DNA of 64,000 bases. It comes from Atherix ibis. Taxonomy: Eukaryota; Arthropoda; Insecta; Diptera; Athericidae. The notes under the pieces were generated by a model. The model was not told the origin of the DNA and made no database searches. It saw nothing but the letters and a program-made list of their open reading frames with translations. The DNA lies in assembly GCA_958298945.1 (NCBI GenBank), contig OY282608.1, forward strand, positions 80,400,806-80,464,805. The letters run 5' to 3'. Positions within the stretch are counted from its first letter, which is position 1. Every line of letters starts with the position of its first letter. This document shows, one piece after another, positions 40,161 to 54,659 of the stretch. The position numbers and the translations under genes were made by a program.

Positions 40161-43100
40161 AAACCAACAAACCAACAAACCAACAAACCAATAAAACAAC
40201 AAACCAACAAACCAACAAACCACCAATCCAACAAACCAACAAACCAACAAGCCAACAAACCAACAAACAAACAAACCAACAAACCAACAAACCATCAAAC
40301 CAACAAACCAACAAACAAATAAACCAACAAACCAACAAACGAACAAACCAACAAACCAACAAACCAACAAACCAATAAAACAACAAACCAACAAACCAAC
40401 AAACCAACAAACAAATAAACCAACAAACCAACAAACCATCAAACAAACAAACCAACAAACCAACAAACCAACAAACCAACAAACTAACAAACGAACAAAC
40501 CAACGAACCAAGAAACCAACAAACCAACCAACCAACAAACTAACAAACCACCAAACCAACAAACGAACAAACCAACAAACCAACAAACCAACAAACCAAC
40601 ATACGAACAAACCAACAACCCAACAAACAGACAAACCAACAAACTAACAAACAAACAAACCAACAAAACAACAAACCTACAAACCAACAATCCAACATAC
40701 CAACAAGCCAACAAACCAAAAAGCCAACAAACGAACAAACGATCAAACCATCAAACCAACAAACCAACAAACCAACAAACCAACAAACCAAAAAAACCAA
40801 CAAACCAACAAACCAACAAACCAACAAACCAACAAACCAAGAAACCAACAAACCAACAAACCAACAAACCAACAAACCAACAAACCAACAAACCAACAAA
40901 CCAACAAACCAACAACCCAACAAACGAACAAACGAACATGCCAACAAACCAACAAACAAACAAACCAACAAACCAACAAACCATCAAACCAACAAACCAA
41001 CAAACAAATAAACCAACAAACCAACAAACGAACAAACCAACAAACCAACAAACCAACAAACCAACAAACCAATAAAACAACAAACCAACAAACCAACAAA
41101 CAAATAAACCAACAAACCAACAAACCATCAAACCAACAAACCAACAAACCAACAAACCAACAAAACAACAAACCAACAAACCAACAAACGAACAAACCAA
41201 CGAACCAAAAAACCAACAAACCAACAAACCAACAAACCAAAAAACCAACAAACCAACAAACCAACACACCAACAAACCAACAAGCCAACAAACCAACAAA
41301 CCAAAAAACCAACAAATGAATAAACCAACAAACCAACAAACCAACAAACCAACAAACCAACAAACCAACAAACCAACAAACCAACAAAACAACAAACCAA
41401 CAAATTAACAAACCAACAAACCAACAAACCAACAAACCAACAAGCCAACAAGCCAACAAACCAACAAGCCAACAAACGAACAAACGAACAAACCAACAAA
41501 CCAAAAAAGCAATAAACCAACAAACCAACAAACCAACAAACCAACAAACCAACAAACCAAAAAACCAACAGACCAACAAACCAACAAGCCAACAAGCCAA
41601 CAAACCAACAAGCCAACAAACAAACAAACGAACAAACCAATAAACCAACAAACCAACAAACTAACGAACCAACAAACCAACAAACCAACAAACCAACAAA
41701 CCAACAAACGAACAAACGAACAAACCAACAAACCAACAAACCAACAAGCCAACAACCCAACAAACCAACAAACCAACAAACAAACATACCAACACACCAA
41801 CAAACAAATAAATCAACAAACCAACAAACAAACAAACCAACAAGCCAACAAACCAACAAGCCAACAAACCAACAAGCCAACAAACGAACAAACGAACAAA
41901 TCATCAAACCAACAAACCAACAAACAAATAAACCAACAAACCAACAAACGAACAAACCAACAAACCAACAAACTAACAAACCAACAAACCAACAAACCAA
42001 TAAAACAACAAACCAACAAACCAACAAACCAACAATCCAACAAACCAACAAACCAACAAGCCAACAAACCAACAAACAAACAAACCAACAAACCAACAAA
42101 CCAACAAACAAATAAACCAACAAACCAACAAACGAACAAACCAACAAACCAACAAACCAACAAACCAACAAACCAATAAAACAACAAACCAACAAACTAA
42201 CAAACCAACAAACAAATAAACCAACAAACCAACAAACATTCAAACCAACAAACCAACAAACCAACAAACCAACAAACCAACAAACGAACAAACCAACGAA
42301 CCAAAAAACCAACAAACCAACCAACCAACAAACCAACAATCCACCAAACCAACAAACGAACAAACCAACAAACCAACAAACCAACAAACCAACAAACCAA
42401 CATACCAACAAACCAACAAACCAACAAACCAACAAACCAACAAACCAACAAACAAACAAACCAACAAAACAACAAACCAACAAACCAACAATCCAACATA
42501 CCAACAAGCCAACAAACCAACAAGCCAACAAACGAACAAACGATCAAACCATCAAACCAACAAACCAACAAACCAACAAACCAACAAACCAACAAACCAA
42601 CAAACCAACAAACCAACAAACCAACAAACCAACAAACCAACAAACCAGCAAACCAACAAACCAACAAACCAACAAACCAACAAACCAACAAACCAACAAA
42701 CCAACAAACCAACAAACCAATAAACCAACAAACCAACAAACCAACAAACGAACAAACGAACAAACCAACAAACCAACAAACCAACAAACCAACAAACCAA
42801 CAAACAAACAAACCAACAAACCAACAAACCAACAAACCAACAAGCCAACAAACCAACAAAACAACAAACCAACAAACCAACAAAGCAACAAACCAACAAA
42901 CCAACAAGCCAACAAACCAACAAACCAACAAACCAACAAACCAACAAACCAACAAGCCAACAAACCAACAAACCAACAAACAAGTAGACCAACAAACCAA
43001 CAAACCAACAAACCAAAAAACCAACAAACCAACAAACCAACAAACCAACAAACCAACAAACCAACAAACCAACAAACCAACAAACCAACAAACCAACAAA

Positions 43101-43220
43101 CAAACAAACCAACAAACCAACAAACCAAGAAACCAACAAACCAACAAACCAACAAACCAACAAACCAACAAACGAACAAGCCAACAAGCCAACAAACCAA
43201 CAAACCAACAAACTAACAAA
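40160..43220. repeat. Transition between type B and type D
   Basis: This stretch has neither the B module nor the D module. GATCAAACCATC occurs at 40741 and 42542, and the last ATGAATAAACC marker of the window is at 41316. AACATTCAAACC near 42237 recurs near 44403. A one-base gain is seen near 40789 (CCAAAAAAACC). No gene or foreign insert is seen. Confidence 0.6.
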
Positions 43221-46200
43221 CCGACAAAGTAACAAACCAACAAACCAACAAGCCAACAAACCAACACACCAACAAACCAACAAACCAATAAGCCAACAAA
43301 CCAAAAATCAACACACGAACAAACCAACAAACCAACAAACCAACAAACCAACAAGCTAACAAACCAAAAAACCAAAAAACTAAAAAACCAACAAACCAAC
43401 AAACCAACAAACCAACAAACCAACAAACCAACAAACCAACAAACCAACAAACCAACAAACCAACAAACCAACAAACCAACAAACCAACAAACCAACAAAC
43501 CAACAAACCAACAAACAACAAGCCAACAAACCAACAAACCAACAAACCAACAAAACAACAAACCAACAAACTAACAAACCAACAAACCAACAAACCAACA
43601 AACCAACAAACCAACAAGCCAACAAGCCAACAAACCAACAAGCCAACAAACAAACAAACGAACAAACCAACAAACCAAAAAACCAATAAACCAACAAACC
43701 AACAAACCAACAAACCAACAACCCAAAAAACCAACAAACCAACAATCCAACAAGCCAACAAGCCAACAAACCAACAATCCAACAAACAAACAAACGAACA
43801 AACCAATAAACCAACAAACCAACAAACCAACAAACCAACAAACCAACAAACCAACAAACAAACAAACCAACAAACCAACAAACGAACAAACCAACAAACC
43901 AACAAACCAACAAGCCAACAAACCAACAAACCAACAAACCAACAAACAAACAAACCAACAAACCAACAAACAAAAAAACCAATAAACCAACAAACAAACA
44001 AGCCAACAAGCCAACAAACCAACAAGCCAACAAACGAACAAACGAACAAACCATCAAACCAACAAACCAACAAACAAATAAACCAACAAACCAACAAACG
44101 AACAAACCAACAAACCAACAAACCAACAAACCAACAAACCAACAAACCAACAAACCAATATAACAACAAACCAACAAACCAACAAACCAACAATCCAACA
44201 AACCAACAAACCAACAAGCCAACAAACCAACAAACAAACAAACCAACAAACCAACAAACCATCAAACCAACAAACCAACAAACATATAAACCAACAAACC
44301 AACAAACGAACAAACCAACAAACCAACAAACCAACAAACCAACAAACCAATAAAACAACAAACCAACAAACCAACAAACAAATAAACCAACAAACCAACA
44401 AACATTCAAACCAACAAACCAACAAACCAACAAACCAACAAACCAACAAACCAACAAACGAACAAACCAACGAACCAAAAAACCAACAAACCAACCAACC
44501 AACAAACCAACAAACCACCAAACCAACAAACGAACAAACCAACAAACCAACAAACCAACAAACCAACAAACCAACATACCAACAAAGCAACAAACCAACA
44601 AACCAACAAACCAACAAACCAACAAACCAACAAACCAACAAACCAACAAACCAACAAACCAACAAACCAACAAACCAACAAACCAATAAACCAACAAACC
44701 AACAAACCAACAAACGAACAAAAGAACAAACCAACAAACCAACAAACCAACAAACCAACAAACCAACAAACAAACAAACCAACAAACCAACAAAGCAACA
44801 AACCAACAAACCAACAAGCCAACAAACCAACAAACCAACAAACCAACAAACAGACAAACCAACAAGCCAACAAACCAACAAACCAACAAACCAACAAACA
44901 AATAGACCAACAAACCAACAAACCAAAAAACCAACAAACCAACAAACCAACAAACCAACAAACCAACAAACCAACAAACCAACAAACCAACAAACAAACA
45001 AACCAACAAACCAACAAACCAACAAACCAACAAACCAACAAACCAACAAACCAACAAACCAACAAACCAACAAACCAACAAACCAACAAGCCAACAAGCC
45101 AACAAACCAACAAACCAATAAACTAACAAACCGACAAAGTAACAAACCAACAAACCAACAAGCCAACAAACCAACAAACCAACAAACCAACAAACCAACA
45201 AGCCAACAAACCAAAAATCAACACACGAACAAATCAACAAACCAACAAACCAACAAACCAACAAACCAACAAACCAACAAATCAACAAACCAACAAACCA
45301 ACAAACCAACAAACCAACAAACAAACAAACAACAAGCCAATAAACCAACAAACCAACAAACCAACAAAACAACAAACCAACAAACTAACAAACCAACAAA
45401 CCAACAAACCAACAAACCAACAAGCCAACAAGCCAACAAACCAACAAGCCAACAAACGAACAAACCAACAAACCAACAAACCAACAAACCAAAAAACCAA
45501 TAAACCAACAAACCAACAAACCAACAAACCAACAAACCAAAAAACCAACAAACAAACAATCCAACAAGCCAACAAGCCAACAAGCCAACAAACCAACAAT
45601 CCAACAAACAAACAAACGAACAAACCAAAAAAACAAACAAACCAACAAACCAACAAACCAACAAACCAACAAACCAACAAACCAACAAACCAACAAACCA
45701 ACAAACCAACAAACCAACTAACGAACAAACCAACAAACCAACAAACCAACAAGCCAACAAACCAACAAACCAACAAACCAACAAACAAACAAACCAACAA
45801 ACCAACAAACAAATAAACCAACAAACCAACAAACAAACAAGCCAACAAGCCAACAAACCAACAAGCCAACAAACGAAGAAACGAACAAATCATCAAACCA
45901 ACAAACCAACAAACAAATAAACCAACAAACCAACAAACGAACAAACCAACAAACCAACAAACCAACAAACCAACAAACCAACAAACCAACAAACCAATAA
46001 AACAACAAACCAACAAACCAACAAACCAACAATCCAACAAACCAACAAACCAACAAGCCAACAAACCAACAAACAAACAAACCAACAAACCAACAAACCA
46101 TCAAACCAACAAACCAACAAACAAATAAACCAACAAACCAACAAACGAACAAACCAACAAACCAACAAACCAACAAACCAATAAAACAACAAACCAACAA

Positions 46201-49200
46201 ACCAACAAACCAACAAACGAACAAACCAACGAACCAAAAAACCAACAAACCAACCAAACAACAAACCAACAAACCACCAAACCAACAAACCAACAAACGA
46301 ACAAACCAACAAACCAACAAACCAACAAACCAACATACCAACAAACCAACAAACCAACAAACCAACAAACTAACAAACCAACAAACCAACAAACAAACAA
46401 ACCAACAAAACAACAAACCAACAAACCAACAAACCAACAATCCAACAAACCAACAAACCAACAAGCCAACAAACCAACAAACAAACAAACCAACAAACCA
46501 ACAAACCATCAAACCAACAAACCAACAAACCAACAAACCAACAAACCAACAAACCAACAAACCAACAAACAAATAGACCAACAAACCAACAAACCAACAA
46601 ACCAAAAAACCAACAAACCAACAAACCAACAAACCAACAAACCAACAAACCAACAAACCAACAAACCAACAAACCAACAAACAAACAAACCAACAAACCA
46701 ACAAACCAACAAACCAACAAACCAACAAGCCAACAAGCCAACAAATCAACAAACCAACAAACTAACAAACCGACAAAGTAACAAACCAACAAACCAACAA
46801 GCCAACAAACCAACAAACCAACAAACCAACAAACCAACAAGCCAACAAACCAAAAATCAACACACGAACAAACCAACAAACCAACAAACCAACAAACCAA
46901 CAAGCCAACAAACCAAAAAACCAAAAAACCAAAAAACCAACAAACCAACAAACCAACAAACCAACAAACCAACAAACCAATAAACCAACAAACCAACAAA
47001 CCAACAAACCAACAAACCAATAAACCAACAAACCAACAAACCAACAAACGAACAAACGAACAAACCAACAAACCAACAAACCAACAAACCAACAAACCAA
47101 CAAACAAACAAACCAACAAACCAACAAACCAACAAACCAACAAGCCAACAAACCAACAAAGCAACAAACCAACAAACAAACAAAGCAACAAACCAACAAA
47201 CCAATAAGCCAACAAACCAAAAAACCAACAAACCAACAAACCAACAAACCAACAAGCCAACAAACCAACAAACCAACAAACAAATAGACCAACAAACCAA
47301 CAAACCAACAAACAAAAAAACCAACAAACCAACAAACCAACAAACCAACAAACCAACAAACCAACAAACCAACAAACCAACAAACAAACAAACCAACAAA
47401 CCAACAAACCAACAAACCAACAAACCAACAAACCAACAAACCAACAAACCAACAAACCAACAAACAAACAAGCCAACAAGCTAACAAACCAACAAACCAA
47501 CAAACTAACAAACCGACAAAGTAACAAACCAACAAACCAACAAGCCAAAAAACCAACAAACCAACAAACCAACAAACCAACAAGCCAACAAACCAAAAAT
47601 CAACACACGAACAAACCAACAAACCAACAAACCAACAAACCAACAAGCCAACAAACCAAAAAACCAAAAAACCAAAAAACCAAAAAACCAACAAACCAAC
47701 AAACCAACAAACCAACAAACCAACAAACCAACAAACCAACAAACCAACAAACCAACAAACCAACAAACCAACAAACCAACAAATAACAAGCCAACAAACC
47801 AACAAACCAACAAACCAACAAAACAACAAACCAACAAACTAACAAACCAACAAACCACAAACCAACAAACCAACAAGCCAACAAGCCATCAAACCAACAA
47901 GCCAACAAACGAACAAACGAACAAACCAACAAACCAAAAAACCAATAAACCAACAAACCAACAAACCAACAAACCAACAAACCAACAAACCAACAAACCA
48001 ACAAACCAACAAACCAACAAACCAACAAACCAACAAACCAACAAACCAATAAACCAACAAACCAACAAACCAACAAACGAACAAACGAACAAACCAACAA
48101 ACCAACAAACCAACAAACCAACAAACCAACAAACAAACAAACCAACAAACCAACAAACCAACAAGCCAACAAACCAACAAAACAACAAACCAACAAACCA
48201 ACAAAGCAGCAAACCAACAAACCAATAAGCCAACAAACCAACAAACCAACAAACCAACAAACCAACAAACCAACAAGCCAACAAACCAACAAACCAACAA
48301 ACCAACAAACAAATAGACCAACAAACCAACAAACCAACAAACCAAAAAACCAACAAACCAACAAACCAACAAACCAGCAAACCAACAAACCAACAAACCA
48401 ACAAAAAAACAAACCAACAAACCAACAAACCAACAAACCACCAAACCAACAAACGAACAAACCAACAAACCAACAAACCAACAAACCAACATACCAACAA
48501 ACCAACAAACCAACAAACTAACAAACCAACAAACCAACAAACAAACAAACCAACAAAACAACAAACCAACAAACCAACAAACCAACAATCCAACAAACCA
48601 ACAAACTAACAAGCCAACAAACCAACAAACAAACAAACCAACAAACCAATAAACCATCAAACCAACAAACCAACAAACAAATAAACCAACAAACCAACAA
48701 ACGAACAAACCAACAAGCCAACAAACCAACAAACAAACAAACCAACAAACCAACAAACCATCAAACCAACAAACCAACAAACAAATAAACCAACAAACCA
48801 ACAAACGAACAAACCAACAAACCAACAAACCAACAAACCAACAAACCAATAAAACAACAAACCAACAAACCAACAAACCAACAAACAAATAAACCAACAA
48901 ACCAACAAACCATCAAACCAACAAACCAACAAACCAACAAACCAACAAACCAACAAACCAACAAACGAACAAACCAACGAACCAAAAAACCAACAAACCA
49001 ACCAAACAACAAACCAACAAACCACCAAACCAACAAACGAACAAACCAACAAACCAACAAACCAACAAACCAACATACCAACAAACCAACAAACCAACAA
49101 ACTAACAAACCAACAAACCAACAAACAAACAAACCAACAAAACAACAAACCAACAAACCAAGAATCCAACATACCAACAAGCCAACAAACCAACAAGCCA

Positions 49201-52200
49201 ACAAACGAACAAACGATCAAACCATCAAACCAACAAACCAACAAACCAACAAACCAACAAACCAACAAACCAACAAACCAACAAACCAACAAACCAACAA
49301 ACCAACAAACCAACAAACCAACAAACCAACAAACCAACAAACCAACAAACCAACAAACCAACAAACCAACAAACCAACAAACCAATAAACCAACAAACCA
49401 ACAAACCAACACACGAACAAACGTACAAACCAACAAACCAACAAACCAACAAACCAACAAACCAACAAACCAACAAACCAACAAACCAACAAACCAACAA
49501 ACCAACAAACCAACAAACCAACAAGCCAACAAACTAACAAAACAACAAATCAACAAACCAACAAAGCAACAAACCAACAAACCAACAAGCCAACAAACCA
49601 ACAAACTAACAAACCAACAAACCAACAAACCAACAAGCCAACAAACCAACAAACCAACAAACCAACAAACAAATAGACCAACAAACCAACAAACCAACAA
49701 ACCAAAAAACCAACAAACCAACAAACCAACAAACCAACAAACTAACAAACCAACAAACCAACAAACCAACAAACCAACAAACAAACAAACCAACAAACCA
49801 ACAAACCAACAAACCAACAAACCAACAAACCAACAAACCAACAAACCAACAAACCAACAAACCAACAAACCAACAAACCAACAAACCAACAAACCAACAA
49901 ACCAACAAACAAACAAACCAACAAACCAACAAACCAACAAACCAACAAACAAATAGACCAACAAACCAACAAACCAACAAACCAAAAAACCAACAAACCA
50001 ACAAACCAACAAACCAACAAACCAACAAACCAACAAGCCAGCAAGCCAACAAATCAACAAACCAACAAACTAACAAACCGACAAAGTAACAAACCAACAA
50101 ACCAACAAGCCAACAAACCAACAAACCAACAAACCAACAAACCAACAAGCCAACAAACCAAAAATCAACACACGAACAAACCAACAAACCAACAAACCAA
50201 CAAACCAACAAACCAACAAGCCAACAAACCAAAAAACCAAAAAACCAAAAAACCAACAAACCAACAAACCAACAAACCAACAAACCAACAAACCAACAAA
50301 CCAACAAACCAACAAACCAACAAACCAACAAACCAATAAACCAACAAACCAACAAACCAACAAACGAACAAACGAACAAACCAACAAACCAACAAACCAA
50401 CAAACCAACAAACCAACAAACAAACAAACCAACAAACCAACAAACCAACAAACCAACAAGCCAACAAACCAACAAAACAACAAACCAACAAACCAACAAA
50501 GCAACAAACCAACAAACCAATAAGCCAACAAACCAACAAACCAACAAACCAACAAACCAACAAACCAACAAGCCAACAAACCAACAAACCAACAAACAAA
50601 TAGACCAACAAACCAACAAACCAACAAACCAAAAAACCAACAAACCAACAAACCAACAAACCAACAAACCAACAAACCAACAAACCAACAAACCAACAAA
50701 CAAACAAACCAACAAACCAACAAACCAACAAACCAACAAACCAACAAACCAACAAACCAACAAACCAACAAACCAACAAACCAACAAGCCAACAAGCTAA
50801 CAAACCAACAAACCAACAAACTAACAAACCGACAAAGTAACAAACCAACACACCAACAAGCCAACAAACCAACAAACCAACAAACCAACAAACCAACAAG
50901 CCAACAAACCAAAAATCAACACACGAACAAACCAACAAACCTACAAACCAACAAACCAACAAGCCAACAAACCAAAAAACCAAAAAACCAAAAAACCAAC
51001 AAACCAACAAACCAACAAACCAACAAACCAACAAACCAACAAACCAACAAACCAACAAACCAACAAACCAACAAACCAACAAACCAACAAACCAACAAAC
51101 CAACAAACCAACAAACCAACAAACCAACAAACCAACAAATAACAAGCCAACAAACCAACAAACCAACAAACCAACAAAACAACAAACCAACAAACTAACA
51201 AACCAACAAACCAACAAACCAACAAACCAACAAGCCAACAAGCCACAAACCAACAAGCCAACAAACGAACAAACGAACAAACCAACAAACCAAAAAACCA
51301 ATAAACCAACAAACCAACAAACCAACAAACCAACAAACCAACAAACCAACAAACCAACAAACCAACAAACCAACAAACCAACAAACCAACAAACCAACAA
51401 ACCAACAAACAAACAAACCAACAAACCAACAAACCAACAAACCAACAAGCCAACAAACCAACAAAACAACAAACCAACAAACCAACAAAGCAACAAACCA
51501 ACAAACCAATAAGCCAACAAACCAACAAACCAACAAACCAACAAACCAACAAACCAACAAGCCAACAAACCAACAAACCAACAAACCAACAAACAAATAG
51601 ACCAACAAACCAACAAACCAACAAACCAAAAAACCAACAAACCAACAAACCAACAAACCAACAAACCAACAAACCAACAAACCAACAAACCAACAAACAA
51701 ACAAACCAACAAACCAACAAACCAACAAACCAACAAACCAACAAACCAACAAACCAACAAACCAACAAACCAACAAACCATCAAGCCAACAAGCTAACAA
51801 ACCAACAAACCAACAAACTAACAAACCGACAAAGTAACAAACCAACAAACCAACAAGCCAACAAACCAACAAACCAACAAACCAACAAACCAACAAGCCA
51901 ACAAACCAAAAATCAACACACGAACAAACCAACAAACCAACAAACCAACAAACCAACAAGCCAACAAACCAGAAAACCAAAAAACCAAAAAACCAACAAA
52001 CCAACAAACCAACAAACCAACAAACCAACAAACCAACAAACCAACAAACCAACAAACCAACAAACCAACAAACCAACAAACCAACAAACCAACAAACCAA
52101 CAAGCCAACAAGCCATCAAACCAACAAGCCAACAAACGAACAAACGAACAAACCAACAAACCAAAAAACCAATAAACCAACAAACCAACAAACCAACAAA

Positions 52201-52379
52201 CCAACAAACCAAAAAACCAACAAACCAACAATCCAACAAGCCAACAAGCCAACAAACCAACAATCCAACAAACAAACAAACGAACAAACCAATAAACCAA
52301 CAAACCAACAAACCAACAAACCAACAAACCAACAAACCAACAAACCAACAAACCAACAAACCAACAAACCAACAAACCA

Positions 52380-54629
52380 ACAAACGAACAAACCAACAAA
52401 CCAACAAACGAACAAGCAAACAAACCAACAAACCAACAAACCAACAAACAAACAAACCAACAAACCACCAAACAAATAAACCAACAAACCAACAAACAAA
52501 CAAGCCAACAAGCCAACAAACCAACAAGCCAACAAACGAACAAACGAACAAACCATCAAACCAACAAACCAACAAACAAATAAACCAACAAACCAACAAA
52601 CGAACAAACCAACAAACCAACAAACCAACAAACCAACAAACCAACAAACCAATAAAACAACAAACCAACAAACCAACAAACCAACAATCCAACAAACCAA
52701 CAAACCAACAAACCAACAAACCAACAAACAAACAAACCAACAAACCAACAAACCATCAAACCAACAAACAAATAAACCAACAAACCAGCAAACGAACAAA
52801 CCAACAAACCAACAAACCAACAAACCAACAAACCAATAAAACAACAAACCAACAAACCAACAAACCAACAAACAAATAAACCAACAAACTAACAAACCAT
52901 CAAACCAACAAACCAACAAACCAACAAACCAATAAACGAACAAACCAACGAACCAAAAAACCAACAAACCAACCAAACAACAAACCAACAAACCACCAAA
53001 CCAACAAACGAACAAACCAACAAACCAACAAACCAACAAACCAACATACCAACAAACCAACAAACCAACAAACCAACAAACCAACAAACCAACAAACAAA
53101 CAAACCAACAAAACAACAAACCAACAAACCAACAATCCAACATACCAACAAGCCAACAAACCAACAAGCCAACAAACGAACAAATGATCAAACCATCAAA
53201 CCAACAAACCAACAAACCAACAAACCAACAAACCAACAAACCAACAAACCAACAAACCAACAAACCAACAAACCAACAAACCAACAAACCAACAAACCAA
53301 CAAACCAATAAACCAACAAACCAACACACGAACAAACGAACAAACCAACAAACCAACAAACCAACAAACCAACAAACCAACAAACCAACAAACCAACAAA
53401 CCAACAAGCCAACAAACCAACAAAACAACAAACCAACAAACCAACAAAGCAACAAACCAACAAACCAACAAGCCAACAAACCAACAAACCAACAAACCAA
53501 CAAACCAACAAACCAACAAACGAACAAGCCAACAAACCAACAAACAAATAGACCAACAAACCAACAAACCAACAAACCAAAAAACCAACAAACCAACAAA
53601 CCAACAAACCAACAAACCAACAAACCAACAAACCAACAAACCAACAAACCAACAAACCAACAAACCAACAAACCAACAAACAAACAAACCAACAAACCAA
53701 CAAACCAACAAACCAACAAACCAACAAACCAACAAACCAACAAGCCAACAAGCCAACAAACCAACAAACCAACAAACTAACAAACCGACAAAGTAACAAA
53801 CCAACAAACCAACAAGCCAACAAACCAACAAACCAACAAACCAACAAACCAACAAGCCAACAAACCAAAAATCAACACACGAACAAACCAACAAACCTAC
53901 AAACCAACAAACCAACAAGCCAACAAACCAAAAAACCAAAAAACCAAAAAACCAACAAACCATCAAACCAACAAACCAACAAACCAACAAACCAACAAAC
54001 CAACAAACCAACAAACCAACAAACCAACAAACAACAAGCCAACAAACAAAAAAAAACAACAAACGAACAAACCAACAAACCCACAAACCAACAAACCAAC
54101 AAACCAACAAACCAACAAACCAACAAACCAACAAACCAACAAACAAACAAACCAACAAAACAACAAACCAACAAACCAACAATCCAGCAAACCAACAAAC
54201 CAACAAACCACTAAGCCAACAAGCCAACCAACCAACAAGCCAACAAATGAACAAACCATCAAACCAACAAACCAACAAACAAATAAACCAACAAACCAAC
54301 AAACGAACAAACCAACAAACCAACAAACCAACAAAACAACAAACCAACAAACCAACAAACCAACAAACCAACAAACCAACAAACCAACAAACCAACAAAC
54401 CAAAAAACAAACAAGCCAAAAAGCCAACAAGCCAACAAGCCAACAAGCCAACAAACCAACAAACCAACAAACCAACAAGCCAACAAGCCAACAAACTAAT
54501 ACGCCAACAAACGAACAAACCAACAAACCAACAAACCAACAAACCAACAAACAAATAAACCAACAAACCAACAAACCAACAAACCAACAAACCAACAAAC
54601 CAACAAACCAACAAACCAACAAACCAACA
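52380..54629. repeat. 2.28-2.31-kb tandem duplication, copy 1
   Basis: Variant order recurs at +2,279 bp on the left (CGAACAAGCAAAC near 52,410), +2,295 bp in the middle (ATGATC at 53184 and 55479, D modules at 53785 and 56080) and +2,311 bp on the right (A9 at 54048 and 56359, ATGAAC at 54247 and 56558). The two 16-bp steps are gains of two octamers in copy 2. Confidence 0.88.
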
Positions 54630-54659
54630 AACCAACAAACCAACAAACCAACAAACCAA

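Larger units (their letters stand above)
19190..42540. repeat. Type B higher-order repeat zone B2
   Basis: This is the longest type B zone. It starts as a relative of 11.2-11.9 kb (offset 8,042 bp at the first B module) and carries B modules up to 38,427. Module spacing is irregular: 1410, 1135, 639, 2063, 685, 2207, 1304, 1344, 3151, 2528, 664 and 1464 bp. From 29.4 kb a second marker, CATACCAAGAAG, appears and is tied to a family of short HORs. From about 30 kb the variant CCACCAAACC is shared rightward into the D zone, so the right part grades into D. No gene is seen. Confidence 0.75.

Noticed and set aside
54041..54060. A9 run as a retroelement poly-A tail or target-site scar
   Set aside because: The register on both sides is octamer satellite, no element body is present, and the same run recurs at six homologous places. 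It is an expanded CCAAAAAA-like monomer.
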